Below are positions 16,864-25,890 of a stretch of DNA of 64,000 nucleotides, piece by piece. The position numbers were made by a program, and so were the translations under genes. Position 1 is the first letter of the stretch, and each line of letters opens with the position of its first letter. The DNA lies in the NCBI RefSeq assembly GCF_002843605.1, contig NZ_CP025263.1:2633501-2697500 (forward strand), written 5' to 3'. The notes beneath the pieces were generated by a model. It worked only from the letters and a program-made list of their open reading frames with translations. It was not told the origin of the DNA and ran no database searches. The stretch comes from Pseudomonas sp. S09G 359 (GTDB taxonomy: Bacteria; Pseudomonadota; Gammaproteobacteria; Pseudomonadales; Pseudomonadaceae).

Positions 16864-19377
16864 ATGTACAAGCGCACCGGGCTCGTCAGCTTCACGCTTA
16901 CTGCCTTGGCCCTGGCGATGGCCAGCGAGCGGCTCCAGGCGGCTGAGGCGGCCAATACCGAGCATGTGGAAGTGGTCGGCCAGGCCGCCGCCATCGACCA
17001 GGCGCTTAAAGAGCAGCGCAGCTCCGACAGCATCAAGAGCGTGGTGCATGCCGACGGCGTGGCCCAGTTGCCGGATGAAAACGTCGCCGAAGCTGTGCAG
17101 CGCCTGCCCGGCATCAGCGTGGAGCGCGACCAGGGCGAAGGGCGCTTTGTCAGCGTGCGCGGCCTCGGCCCGGACCTCAACAGCGTGACCATCAACGGCA
17201 CCCTGGTGCCCGCCCCGGAAAGCGCGCGCCGCGCCGTGGCCCTCGATGTATTGCCTTCGGAGCTGGTGCAGTCGCTGTCGGTGATCAAGACCCTCACCCC
17301 GGACATGGACGCCAACTCCCTCGGCGGTACCGTCGACGTGCAAAGCCTGTCGGCCTTCGACCACAAAGGCCTGTTCTACACCGGCAGCACCGAAGCCAGC
17401 TATGACAAGAACACCCGCCAGACCAGCCCCAAATTCTCCGGCGCCGCCAGCAACCGTTTCAGCCTCGGTGACGGCATCGACAACTTCGGCGTGGCCGCCG
17501 CCCTGAGCTGGCAGAAGCGCGACTTCGGCTCCGACAACGTCGAAACCGGCGGCGCCTGGGACTTCACCGACGGTGCCAAACTCAACGAATTCGAACAACG
17601 CGACTACGACATCAGCCGCGAACGCGCCGGTGGCGGCCTGAACTTCGACTACAAACCCGATGACCTCAGCAGCTATTACCTGCGCACCCTTTACAGTCGT
17701 TACAAAGACACCGAAACCCGCAACTCCACCAGCATCGAATTTGCCGACCCGCTAGCCGCCGGCGAACTGGGCGACGCCGAAGCCAAGCGCAAGCTGAAAA
17801 ACCGCGAGGAAACCCAGGAAATCCAGTCCTACGTGTTCGGCGGCGAGCGCATGCTCGGCCTCTGGACCCTGAGCGGCCAGGCCGGCTACAGCCAGTCCAG
17901 CGAAGACAGCCCGGCGCATATCGCCGGGGCCACCTTCGACGGCGGCGACTTTGCCAACAGTGGTTTCTACGATAAGGACAAGCCACGCCCGATCATCGGC
18001 GCCGGCTTCTACGACGCCAGCAACTTCACCCTCGACAAGGTCGACTGGGAAAAACAGAACACCAAGGACACCGAGAAAAACCTGCGCCTGGACCTGGCCC
18101 GCGACTACGACCTGAGCGGCTATGCGTCCCAGGTCAAATTCGGTGGCAAGGTCAGCCGTCGTAACAAGGACAACGACCTCGAAGCCTGGGTCTACGAAGA
18201 CTTCGACACCCTGGGCTTTACCGCCGACCAACTCAACCTCACCCAATTCCAGAAGGGCAGCGTCGACTATCGCCTTGGCAACTACGGCCCGGGCATCAGC
18301 CCCAGCGCCATCAAGCAGCTGATCGGTAGCCTCAACCCGGCGGACTTCTATGACGAGACCGAATCGCGGGTCAACGACTTTACGATCCGCGAAGACATCA
18401 ACGCTGGCTACCTGATGAACACCATTGATATCGACGACTGGCGCTTCATTGCCGGGATGCGCTACGAAGGCACCGAGTTCGAAGCCAAGGGTACCGGCGC
18501 CACCGACGGCGTATTCAGCCCCACCGAGACCAAGCGTCGTTACCACCACTGGCTGCCGGGCCTGCATGCGCGCTACCAGATCGACAAGAACACCCAGGTG
18601 CGCGCCGCCTGGACCAAATCCGTGGTCCGCCCGACCTTTGGCCAACTGGCCCCGGGCTTTGTGATCGATGATGACGAAGCCACCTTCGGCAACCCGGACC
18701 TCAAGCCCCTGGAGTCGAGCAACCTGGACCTGGGCATCGAGCACTTCATGGGCCGCGCCGGTACGGTTTCGGCGTTTGTGTTCTACAAAGACATCAAGAA
18801 CTTCGTCTACAACACTGACCTCGCCGGTACCGGCGCCTGGACCAACTTCGCCGAGGCCCACACCTACGCCAACGGCGATAGCGCCAAGCTCTACGGCCTG
18901 GAATTGGCCTACTCGCAGAAATTCGACTGGCTGCCGGCACCGTGGAACGGTTTGCTGATCGGTGCCAACAGCACCTTCAGCCGTTCCAGCGCGGATATCG
19001 AAGGTTTCGACGCCGCCAGTGGCACCCATCGCAAACGCAACATCAGCCTGCCCAACCAGTCGGACACCGTCGGCAACCTGATGCTCGGTTGGGAAAACGA
19101 CAAGCTCAGCCTGCGCCTGTCGGCCAACTACAAATCGGCCTACCTCTACGAGCTGGCCTCGATCAACGACAAAGCCCATGACCTGCACGTGGACGCGCAG
19201 ACCTTTGTCGACTTCAGCGCGCGCTACTCGCTGACCAAGAACCTGCAAGTCAGCTTCGAGGCCCAGAACCTCACCGATGAGTCGTACTTCGTCTACACCG
19301 GCCACCGTAGCTACAACGGCCAATACGAAGAGTACGGCCCCACCTACAAAGTGGGCCTGACCTTCACCCATTTCTAA
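16864..19377 (+). CDS. TonB-dependent receptor of the phytate locus
   Basis: An 837-aa outer-membrane receptor. The ATG at 16864 has GGGGAGGAT upstream; the longer frame to 16804 is not needed. A signal peptide (residues 1-26) is followed by a plug domain with LPGISVERDQGEGRFVSVRG and LGGTVDVQS, the pattern of the receptor subfamily that imports sugars and sugar phosphates rather than siderophores, and a beta-barrel ending in the aromatic C-terminus VGLTFTHF. It is followed by a phytase and a dedicated TonB set, an association known for beta-propeller phytases in Proteobacteria, so the likely cargo is phytate or its partly dephosphorylated products. Expression is probably PhoB-dependent. Confidence 0.88.
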   Translation: MYKRTGLVSFTLTALALAMASERLQAAEAANTEHVEVVGQAAAIDQALKEQRSSDSIKSVVHADGVAQLPDENVAEAVQRLPGISVERDQGEGRFVSVRGLGPDLNSVTINGTLVPAPESARRAVALDVLPSELVQSLSVIKTLTPDMDANSLGGTVDVQSLSAFDHKGLFYTGSTEASYDKNTRQTSPKFSGAASNRFSLGDGIDNFGVAAALSWQKRDFGSDNVETGGAWDFTDGAKLNEFEQRDYDISRERAGGGLNFDYKPDDLSSYYLRTLYSRYKDTETRNSTSIEFADPLAAGELGDAEAKRKLKNREETQEIQSYVFGGERMLGLWTLSGQAGYSQSSEDSPAHIAGATFDGGDFANSGFYDKDKPRPIIGAGFYDASNFTLDKVDWEKQNTKDTEKNLRLDLARDYDLSGYASQVKFGGKVSRRNKDNDLEAWVYEDFDTLGFTADQLNLTQFQKGSVDYRLGNYGPGISPSAIKQLIGSLNPADFYDETESRVNDFTIREDINAGYLMNTIDIDDWRFIAGMRYEGTEFEAKGTGATDGVFSPTETKRRYHHWLPGLHARYQIDKNTQVRAAWTKSVVRPTFGQLAPGFVIDDDEATFGNPDLKPLESSNLDLGIEHFMGRAGTVSAFVFYKDIKNFVYNTDLAGTGAWTNFAEAHTYANGDSAKLYGLELAYSQKFDWLPAPWNGLLIGANSTFSRSSADIEGFDAASGTHRKRNISLPNQSDTVGNLMLGWENDKLSLRLSANYKSAYLYELASINDKAHDLHVDAQTFVDFSARYSLTKNLQVSFEAQNLTDESYFVYTGHRSYNGQYEEYGPTYKVGLTFTHF

Positions 19378-19395
19378 CCCACACCTCGGTCGAAA

Positions 19396-19484
19396 TGTGG
19401 GAGGGGGCTTGCCCCCGATGAGGGAGCGTCAGCTGATAAATCTGTAGCTGACCCACTGCTATCGGGGGCAAGCCCCCTCCCACA
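19396..19484. repeat. REPIN between receptor and phytase genes
   Basis: Paired inverted REPs of the GTGGGAGGGGGCTTGCCCCCGAT type, 89 bp. It sits inside the presumed phytate operon, where it could stabilise the upstream mRNA or reduce downstream expression. Confidence 0.88.
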
Positions 19485-19519
19485 TGGATCTCTATTGTTC
19501 TCGAAGGATTTGTTCGTTC

Positions 19520-21385
19520 ATGAGAATTTCCAAGCTGTATCTGCTGATCGCCCTGGCTACCGGCGGCAACGCATTCGCCGCCGACCTGGCCCTGACCCCT
19601 TGGGCTCCTAGCCTGAGCGCCGAAGCCGTGGTCTTCCTGCCCAACGGCAGCGAACGCCTGGCCGCCGGCACCCGCAACGGGCTGCAGTTGCTCGACAACA
19701 AGGGTGCCGAACTGGCGCGTTTCAACGGCAACTTCAGCAGTCTCGACACCCGCGCCGCCGGTGCCCAGGTACTGGTCGCCAGCCTCGATAACGACCGCCA
19801 ACAGGCGTTGCTGGTCAGCCTGGATAGCGCCAACAAAAGCTTCGGCAAACCCTTGTACCTGCCCACCCGCGACTACCCGGTGAATGGCCTGTGCCTGTAC
19901 CGCGACACGGCGGCCAACCTGTTTGTGTTCCTGGTGGGCGAAGAGGGCAAGGGCGAGCAATGGCTGGTGGGCAATGGCGCCACATTATTGAGTGAGCCCC
20001 AGCGCGTACGCGGCCTGCCGCTGCCGCCGTCGGCACAGTTCTGCCAGGTGGACGACGCCACGCACCAGTTGCTGGTGAATGAAGAAAACGTCGGCTGGTG
20101 GGCCTACCCGGCGCACCCGGAAGCCGAGGTGAAACGCACGCCGGTGGCGCTGTTCGACAACCCCAAGCGCGAAGCCGGGGCCATGGCACTGGTGCCGGGT
20201 GGGGTGGTTGCGCTGGACCCCAAGACCGCGCAATTGCACCTGTTCCAGCACACCGGCGAGCGTTGGGTCGAGCAATCGAGCCTGAGCCTGCCTGGCCTGA
20301 AAGAGCCCGAACAACTGGCGGTCAATGGTCGCCAAGTGCTGGTGCGTGATGATGACAGCGGCAAGCTGTACCAGGCCAGACTCGACTGGCAGGCCAAGCC
20401 GGTCGCCGCCGAACCGGTGCTGGCGGAAGTGGCCGCCGTGCGTCAAACCGATCCGGTGGGCCGCCAGGGCGATGCGGCGGATGACCCGGCGATCTGGATT
20501 CACCCTGAAACCCCGGCCAAGAGCCGTGTGCTCGGCACCAATAAAAAGCAGGGCCTGCTGGCCTACGACCTCGACGGCAAGTTGTTGCAGGAGCTGGCAG
20601 TCGGTCGCCTGAACAATGTGGATGTGCGCCCCAGCTTCAAGCTCGGCCAGCACACCGTCGACCTGGCCGTGGCGAGCAATCGCGATCACAACAGCCTGAG
20701 CCTGTTCAGCATCGACCGCCAGAGCGGCGAGCTGCGTGAAGCCGGTGAAGTCCCCACGCCGCTCAAGGAAATCTACGGCATCTGCCTGTTCCAGCCGGCC
20801 AGCGGTGAGATCTACGCGATTGCCAACGGCAAGGACGGCACCTTTTTGCAATACCGCCTCAGCGCGCCGGACGGGCATGTGCAGGGCGAGTTGGTGCGCC
20901 AGTTCAAAGTCGACAGCCAGCCCGAAGGCTGTGTGGCCGACGACCAGCGCCAGCGCCTGTTTCTTGGCGAGGAAGACGTCGGCGTGTGGGCGGTGGACGC
21001 CCGCGCCGAGCAACCGGCCACGCTCACCAGCGTGATCAAGGTTGGCCCGCAGTTGCATGCGGATGTGGAAGGCCTGGCGCTGTACCAAAGCGATAAGCGC
21101 GACTACCTGGTGATTTCCAGCCAAGGCAACGACAGCTACCTGGTGGTGGATGCCGAGCCACCGTTTGCCGTCCATGGTGCTTTCCGTGTTGGCCTGAACG
21201 CCGCCGCCGGCATCGATGGTGCTTCGGAAACCGATGGCCTGGAAGTGACGGCCATCAACCTCGGCGGCCCGTGGAGCCAGGGCATGCTGGTGGTGCAGGA
21301 CGGGCGCAAGCGCATGCCTGAGCAAACCCAGAACTTCAAGTTTGTGCCCTGGGCCGACGTGACCCGTGCACTGAAATTGCCCTGA
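19520..21385 (+). CDS. Two-domain beta-propeller phytase
   Basis: A 621-aa secreted enzyme that removes phosphate from phytate with calcium. The start at 19520 gives a signal peptide (LYLLIALATGGNAFAAD). The C-terminal half (from about residue 305) is a full 3-phytase/beta-propeller domain, with DAADDPAIWIHP, NNVDVRP, IYGICLFQ, DSQPEGCVADD, GEEDVGVW and DVEGLALY holding the calcium and phosphate ligands. The N-terminal half (residues 25-300) is a weaker, partial propeller of the same kind (NGLCLYRD, AGAMALVPGG), as in dual-domain phytases where the extra domain improves activity on short-lived intermediates. Placement between a receptor and exbB/exbD/tonB supports phytate scavenging. AAGGA lies 13 nt before the ATG. 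Confidence 0.9.
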   Translation: MRISKLYLLIALATGGNAFAADLALTPWAPSLSAEAVVFLPNGSERLAAGTRNGLQLLDNKGAELARFNGNFSSLDTRAAGAQVLVASLDNDRQQALLVSLDSANKSFGKPLYLPTRDYPVNGLCLYRDTAANLFVFLVGEEGKGEQWLVGNGATLLSEPQRVRGLPLPPSAQFCQVDDATHQLLVNEENVGWWAYPAHPEAEVKRTPVALFDNPKREAGAMALVPGGVVALDPKTAQLHLFQHTGERWVEQSSLSLPGLKEPEQLAVNGRQVLVRDDDSGKLYQARLDWQAKPVAAEPVLAEVAAVRQTDPVGRQGDAADDPAIWIHPETPAKSRVLGTNKKQGLLAYDLDGKLLQELAVGRLNNVDVRPSFKLGQHTVDLAVASNRDHNSLSLFSIDRQSGELREAGEVPTPLKEIYGICLFQPASGEIYAIANGKDGTFLQYRLSAPDGHVQGELVRQFKVDSQPEGCVADDQRQRLFLGEEDVGVWAVDARAEQPATLTSVIKVGPQLHADVEGLALYQSDKRDYLVISSQGNDSYLVVDAEPPFAVHGAFRVGLNAAAGIDGASETDGLEVTAINLGGPWSQGMLVVQDGRKRMPEQTQNFKFVPWADVTRALKLP

Positions 21386-21386
21386 A

Positions 21387-21404
21387 CCGTCATCACCCGG
21401 TCAT
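21387..21404 (+). promoter_or_regulatory. Possible Pho box upstream of exbB
   Basis: CCGTCAT-CACC-CGGTCAT: each 7-mer matches CTGTCAT at 6 of 7 with a 4-nt spacer. It begins just after the phytase stop and ends 28 nt before the ATG of exbB. A candidate -10 (TTTAAT, 21410) is closer than usual, so confidence is moderate. Confidence 0.4.
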
Positions 21405-21431
21405 TACTTTTTAATCGAATAGGACATCACC

Positions 21432-22124
21432 ATGCACGCGACGATGGAACATATGACGATCTGGGGCCTTATCAGCGACGCCAGCCTGTTGGTCAAGGCC
21501 GTGATGGTCACCTTGCTGCTGGCGTCATTGCTCAGTTGGTACCTGATCATCCAGCGCGGCGGCGTATTGCGCCGCCTGGAGCGCCAGATGAACACCTTTA
21601 CCCAGCGCTTTCGTGCCGCGTCGGATTTACCCCTGTTGTGCCGAGAAACCGTACAGGCAGGCGAGGGCGGCATTGCCCCGGTGTTTATCGCCGGGGTCCA
21701 GGAATACCAGCACCTGCACAGCCATGATCCGGCAGTGCTTGAAGGTGTCGAGCGCGCGCTGCAGGTGGCGATCACCGAGCAGGAACTGGAGTTGGAAAAG
21801 GGCCTGCAATTTCTCGCGACCGTGGGTTCGGTCAGCCCGTATATCGGCCTGTTCGGCACGGTGTGGGGCATCATGAATTCGTTCCTGGGCTTGTCCCAGG
21901 TGCAACAGGCCACGCTGTCCACGGTGGCGCCGGGCATCGCTGAAGCCTTGATCGCCACGGCCATCGGCCTGTTTGCGGCCATCCCGGCGGTGATCGCCTA
22001 CAACCGCTTTGCGGCGCGCAGCCAGACCTTGCTCACCCGCTACTACGCCTTTGGCAATGAGCTGCAAGTGCGCCTGCACCGCACCCTGCGCGGTACGCCG
22101 ATCAACCTGGCCGTAGCCGCCTGA
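21432..22124 (+). CDS. exbB: ExbB/TolQ-family proton channel subunit
   Basis: A 230-aa inner-membrane protein with three helices (about residues 17-40, 125-150, 165-190). The channel signature is plain: LEKGLQFLATVGSVSPYIGLFGTVWGIM and IAEALIATAIGLFAAIPAVIAYN, split here across two helices. With ExbD it converts proton flow into TonB motion. Sequence is TolQ-like, but no tolA/tolB/pal follow; instead exbD and tonB follow within 15 bp and with a 4-bp overlap. It probably powers the phytate receptor upstream. Confidence 0.92.
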   Translation: MHATMEHMTIWGLISDASLLVKAVMVTLLLASLLSWYLIIQRGGVLRRLERQMNTFTQRFRAASDLPLLCRETVQAGEGGIAPVFIAGVQEYQHLHSHDPAVLEGVERALQVAITEQELELEKGLQFLATVGSVSPYIGLFGTVWGIMNSFLGLSQVQQATLSTVAPGIAEALIATAIGLFAAIPAVIAYNRFAARSQTLLTRYYAFGNELQVRLHRTLRGTPINLAVAA

Positions 22125-22138
22125 ACCGGAGCGATCCC

Positions 22139-22585
22139 ATGTTAGTAAGGCCGCAACGCAAGCACGGGCCCAAGGCCGAAATGAACGTGGTGCCGTATAT
22201 CGACGTGATGCTGGTGCTGCTGGTGATCTTCATGGTCACCGCGCCGATGCTGACCCAAGGCGTGAAGATCGAACTGCCCAAGGTCGCCGCCGAGGCCCTG
22301 GCCACCGATACCCGCCAACAGATCCTCACGCTGTCGGTGAAGGCCGATGGCGGTTACTACTGGAACCTCGGCGGTGAGCTCGACACCCAGCACCAGACCG
22401 ACAGCGCCGTGAGCCTGGATGAAATGGGCGCCAAGGTCATGCAGGTGGTGGCGGCGCGCAGTGACACGCAGGTGTATATCCGCGCTGACGATAACGCCGG
22501 CTACGGTCGTGTGGTGGCCGCCATGGCGGTGTTGCAGAAAGGCGGTGTCAGTAACCTCGGGCTGGTGACCGAGGCCCCGCAATGA
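22139..22585 (+). CDS. exbD: ExbD/TolR-family energising subunit
   Basis: A 148-aa protein with one N-terminal helix containing the essential aspartate (MNVVPYIDVMLVLLVIFMV) and a periplasmic domain (QILTLSVKADGGYYWN, DTQVYIRADDNAGYGRV). It is the partner of the ExbB-like subunit 14 bp upstream and overlaps tonB by 4 bp (ATGA). The periplasmic domain has the TolR-like ending with the residue pattern for monitoring the cell wall. Confidence 0.92.
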   Translation: MLVRPQRKHGPKAEMNVVPYIDVMLVLLVIFMVTAPMLTQGVKIELPKVAAEALATDTRQQILTLSVKADGGYYWNLGGELDTQHQTDSAVSLDEMGAKVMQVVAARSDTQVYIRADDNAGYGRVVAAMAVLQKGGVSNLGLVTEAPQ

Positions 22586-23349
22586 CGGCGATGATCATGC
22601 ACAGTCCAACCCTTGCGATAGCGCCCCGGCAGACGTCCGGATTCTGGAGAAACAGCTTCGCCGCGAGCCTGGCGGTAGCCTTGCACGTGGGTGTGTTGGC
22701 GGCGTTGATGCTCGGCTGGTCGGCGCAGAAACCGGTGGTGGAGGCGCCGCGGGTGATGCATACCCAACTGGTGATGTTGCCCCCGGCGCCAGCGCCAGCG
22801 CCTGTGCCTGAGCCCGTTGCGCCGGTGCCGCCTGAACCGGTGGTCGTGCCTGTTCCCGTGCCGGCGAAACCCACGGTCGACCCGCAGATCCAGGCGCAAA
22901 AACTCGAGAAGGCCGCGTTGGCGCGCAAACGCGTCGAAGACAAGAAAATCGAACAGCAACAGCAGCGCCTGGCCACTGAGCAACGCAACCGCGAGCTGGA
23001 GCAGCAACGCCTGGACCAGGCACGACTGGCCGCAGAAAAACCCCGCGTCGCCACGCCTGCACCGGCGCCGGCGTTCGACAGCCGCCAATACCAACCCCTG
23101 AGCAAGGAAGCACCGGACTATCCCGAGCGCGCCCTGGACAAGAACATCGAAGGCGACTGCTCGGTGGAGTACACCGTCAACCCCCAGGGCCGCGTGGAAA
23201 ACCCCAAGGTGCTGGACGGTTGTCACCCGCTGTTTATGCGGCCTTCATTGGCGGCGGCGAATACCTTCCGCTACCAGCCAAGGATCGTTGACGGCAAGCC
23301 CGTGGCCGTGCCGGCGGTGCGCAACACTTTCCACTACCGCATCAAATAA
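22582..23349 (+). CDS. tonB: TonB-like energy transducer with TolA-like coiled coil
   Basis: A 255-aa protein: cytoplasmic start, one membrane helix (residues 25-47, AVALHVGVLAALMLGW), a Pro-rich spacer (PAPAPVPEPVAPVPPEP), then an unusually long charged Gln/Glu/Arg helix (about residues 105-155), and a C-terminal TonB domain (SKEAPDYPERALDKNIEGDC to NTFHYRIK). The mix of a TonB end domain with a TolA-like helix may let it reach across the periplasm. It is the last gene of the phytate operon and likely serves the receptor there; whether it also serves others is unknown. Confidence 0.88.
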   Translation: MTAMIMHSPTLAIAPRQTSGFWRNSFAASLAVALHVGVLAALMLGWSAQKPVVEAPRVMHTQLVMLPPAPAPAPVPEPVAPVPPEPVVVPVPVPAKPTVDPQIQAQKLEKAALARKRVEDKKIEQQQQRLATEQRNRELEQQRLDQARLAAEKPRVATPAPAPAFDSRQYQPLSKEAPDYPERALDKNIEGDCSVEYTVNPQGRVENPKVLDGCHPLFMRPSLAAANTFRYQPRIVDGKPVAVPAVRNTFHYRIK

Positions 23350-23364
23350 CGCCCCACGATCCAA

Positions 23365-23453
23365 TGTGGGAGCGGGCTTGCTCGCGAATGCGGTGTGTCA
23401 GTTAACACATGTATATCTGATGTACCGCATTCGCGAGCAAGCCCGCTCCCACA
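23365..23453. repeat. REPIN of the GAGCGGGCTTGCTCGCG subtype
   Basis: Paired inverted REPs, 89 bp, between convergent tonB and the sulfur-island receptor gene. The core (GTGGGAGCGGGCTTGCTCGC) differs from the other REPINs here, so two REP subfamilies coexist. It probably ends both transcripts. Confidence 0.85.
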
Positions 23454-23468
23454 GGTTGGTTGGGGTGG

Positions 23469-25589
23469 TCAGAGATCGTAGCGCACCGACAGCAACAGCG
23501 TGCGCGGGTCGTTGACCGAGTAGTAGCGTGCGCCGCTGGACGGCACGTAGCCAACGGACTGCGGGTAGGCGCGGTCCAGCAGGTTTTTCACCGCCAGGGT
23601 GGTGGTCCAGTGGCCGTCGCCACTGATATAGCGGGTGTTGGCATTCCAGAAGGTTTGCTGCGGCACTTCCTGGATATCGTCGTTCAGCGCGTTGGCATAG
23701 GACTTGGTCTGGAACTGCGCATCGGTGCCTGCCAGCCACGTACCTGGCAACCCGGCAGGGATGGTGTAGTTGACCCCGACGCTGGCGTTCCAGCGCGGCG
23801 AGAACACCAGTTGCTTGCCATTGGCGTCTACCCCGGCGCCGCTGGCGTTCTGGAAGTCGTCGTACTGGCTCTCGAGGTAGCCGAGGTTGGCGGTCAGTTG
23901 CAGGGCCTGGGTCAGCGCGGTGATCGTTTCCAACTCGACGCCGTAAGTGTGGGCCTGGCCGACGTTGGTGCGCAGGCTCACCCCCAGCGCCGGGTCGTAG
24001 GCGTTGGTCTGCAGTTCTTTGTAGTCGTTGTAGAACAACGCCACGTTGGCGCGCAGGCGTTGGTCGAAGAAGTCACCCTTGAAGCCGGTCTCCCAGGTGG
24101 TCACGTCTTCCGGTGAGAACGCCTGCTCGGCGGCAGCGGCCGTGGGGGCGCGGTTGTCATAGCCGCCAGCCTTGAAACCCTTGGCGACATAAGCGTACTG
24201 GTTCAGGTGCGGCGTCCAGGCGTATTCGAAGCCGATTTTCGGGCTGGTGGACTGCCAGGATTTGCTCGATTCAGCCGTGAAGTTGGTGCCAGTGATCTGC
24301 CGGTCGGTGTTGATCGCATAGTTGGTGAACTCGAAGTTCTTGTGCTCGCGGGTAAAGCGCAAGCCGGCGATCAGCGACAGTTGCGGGGTGACTTTGTAAG
24401 TGCCCTGGCCATACAGCGCGTAGCTTTCGGTGTTGGTGGTGCTGTATTGGCCCTGGCCGATCACGCGGTTGCGCGCGATGGAGTAGGTGAGGTTGTCGCG
24501 GTCGGCGTCGAACCGCTCGCGGTACAGGTACAGGCCGGTGCTGAAGCTGAAGTTATCGTAGTCGCCGTTGAGCTGGAATTCCTGGGTGGCGTAGTTCTGC
24601 TTGTAGAGGATCAGGTTGTTCTGGATCAGCGCGGCCTGGCCTGAGTTGTCGTAGTCCACCGGCTGATTGAAGGACGACCAGGCGGTGACCGACTTGAAGT
24701 TCAAATGGTCGTCAACCGCGTAGATCGCCCGCAGCACCGAGCTGCCCTGGTCGAGGCGGTTTTTCGGGTCGAGGCTGCTGTAGCTCTTGAACTTGTCAAA
24801 GCGCCCATTGGCATCAAACGGTGAATAACTGGTGGTATCGCCGCGGTCAAAGGTGCCGGCCAGCGTCAGTTGCACATCCCATGGCGAGTCCTCCGGCTTG
24901 TAGCGCAGCTTGCCGCGATAGGACTGGATATCCACGTTGTTCACGTCCTTGTCCCGCGTAGGGTTGGACACGGTGCCGTCGCGGGTCAGGCGTATCGCCG
25001 AAAAACTGCCGAACAAGGCGTTGTCCACCAGCGGGCCGCTGATCAGGAAGCGGCCGTTCTGCGCGTTGTAATTGCCTGCGCCGAGTTCGACGAAGCCGCG
25101 GGTTTCCTGGTTGGGATCGCGGGTGATCACGCGGATCGCGCCGGCGCTGCTGTTGCGTCCGTACAGCGTGCCTTGTGGGCCGCGCAGCACTTCGACGCGC
25201 TCCACATCGTTGAAATCCAGCATCGAGGAAATCGCCCGGGGGATGTACAGGTCGTCGGCATACACGGCCACGGCGGCTTCCTGGATCGGGTCGGTTTCGC
25301 CGATGCCGCGAATGCCGTAGGTCTGTGCACTGTAGGAGATCGACTGGCGGCTGAGGGTCAGGTTCGGCACCTGGCCGGAGAGGTCGCGCACGCTGCGGAT
25401 CTGCTTGTCGTCGAGGGTTTTTTCGTCAAACGCGGAAATCGCCAGCGGGGTTTTCTGCAGGTCTTCGCTGCGGTGCTCGGCGGTGACGTTGACGACCGGC
25501 AGGGCGGCGTCGTCGGCCTGGGCATAGGCGCCGAACAGGGCGAGTGACACGGCGAGGGTGAGACGGTTGGGCGCGAGGGTATGGCTCAT
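23469..25589 (-). CDS. TonB-dependent receptor, organosulfur-linked
   Basis: A 706-aa outer-membrane receptor with signal peptide (LAVSLALFGAYAQAD), TonB box region VVNVTAEHR, plug domain (VPNLTLSRQSI, YGIRGIGETDP, VERVEVLRGPQGTLYGRNSSAGAIRVIT) and a barrel ending in LLLSVRYDL. It belongs to the FyuA/pesticin-like receptor class whose members near sulfur-starvation genes are thought to import sulfate esters or sulfonates. Its leader carries both motifs shared by the sulfur genes of this island, at almost the same distances as in the binding-protein gene. Real ligand unknown. Confidence 0.87.
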   Translation of the reverse strand: MSHTLAPNRLTLAVSLALFGAYAQADDAALPVVNVTAEHRSEDLQKTPLAISAFDEKTLDDKQIRSVRDLSGQVPNLTLSRQSISYSAQTYGIRGIGETDPIQEAAVAVYADDLYIPRAISSMLDFNDVERVEVLRGPQGTLYGRNSSAGAIRVITRDPNQETRGFVELGAGNYNAQNGRFLISGPLVDNALFGSFSAIRLTRDGTVSNPTRDKDVNNVDIQSYRGKLRYKPEDSPWDVQLTLAGTFDRGDTTSYSPFDANGRFDKFKSYSSLDPKNRLDQGSSVLRAIYAVDDHLNFKSVTAWSSFNQPVDYDNSGQAALIQNNLILYKQNYATQEFQLNGDYDNFSFSTGLYLYRERFDADRDNLTYSIARNRVIGQGQYSTTNTESYALYGQGTYKVTPQLSLIAGLRFTREHKNFEFTNYAINTDRQITGTNFTAESSKSWQSTSPKIGFEYAWTPHLNQYAYVAKGFKAGGYDNRAPTAAAAEQAFSPEDVTTWETGFKGDFFDQRLRANVALFYNDYKELQTNAYDPALGVSLRTNVGQAHTYGVELETITALTQALQLTANLGYLESQYDDFQNASGAGVDANGKQLVFSPRWNASVGVNYTIPAGLPGTWLAGTDAQFQTKSYANALNDDIQEVPQQTFWNANTRYISGDGHWTTTLAVKNLLDRAYPQSVGYVPSSGARYYSVNDPRTLLLSVRYDL

Positions 25590-25622
25590 GGTAATCCCCT
25601 GAGAATGTGGTGGTTGGCAAGG

Positions 25623-25644
25623 CCTCCACCTGGTCAGGGGTCGG
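25623..25644 (-). promoter_or_regulatory. Shared 22-nt leader element, copy 1
   Basis: In gene sense CCGACCCCTGACCAGGTGGAGG followed by CAACC, 33 nt before the ATG of the receptor gene. The most diverged of four copies; the others are at 31112, 37624 and 43192. Confidence 0.55.
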
Positions 25645-25679
25645 TGCTGGTGGTAACGATATGGATATGAAAGGCGTTC

Positions 25680-25713
25680 GTAAAAGTCCGTTTTGTTATA
25701 TGTTAAGTATTAA
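25680..25713 (-). promoter_or_regulatory. AT-rich 34-bp sulfur-island upstream motif, copy 1
   Basis: In gene sense TTAATACTTAACATATAAC-N6-GGACTTTTAC-like, starting about 124 bp before the ATG at 25589. Closest to the copy upstream of the binding-protein gene (31169-31202). Probably a LysR-type activator site; CysB or the local LysR are candidates. Confidence 0.55.
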
Positions 25714-25781
25714 TAATATGCATCTTGTTGGTGCGTAAAATGCACAAGTCTGATTATATTTTCAGGCCTGCACAAATCAAA

Positions 25782-25870
25782 TGTGGGAGGGGGCTTGCCC
25801 CCGATTGCAGTGTGTCAGTCTCCAGGGATATTGACTGACCCACCGCTATCGGGGGCAAGCCCCCTCCCAG
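25782..25870. repeat. REPIN
   Basis: Paired inverted REPs of the GTGGGAGGGGGCTTGCCCCCGAT type, 89 bp, between the 2-hydroxyacid dehydrogenase stop and the promoter of the receptor gene downstream on the same strand. Confidence 0.88.
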
Positions 25871-25890
25871 ATATTGAACCTTGTTCGACC

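Noticed and set aside
15521..17188. Plus-strand open frame of 555 codons spanning the GGDEF gene and the phytate promoter
   Set aside because: It crosses a REPIN and Pho boxes and is antisense to the GGDEF gene; composition is typical of a shadow frame.
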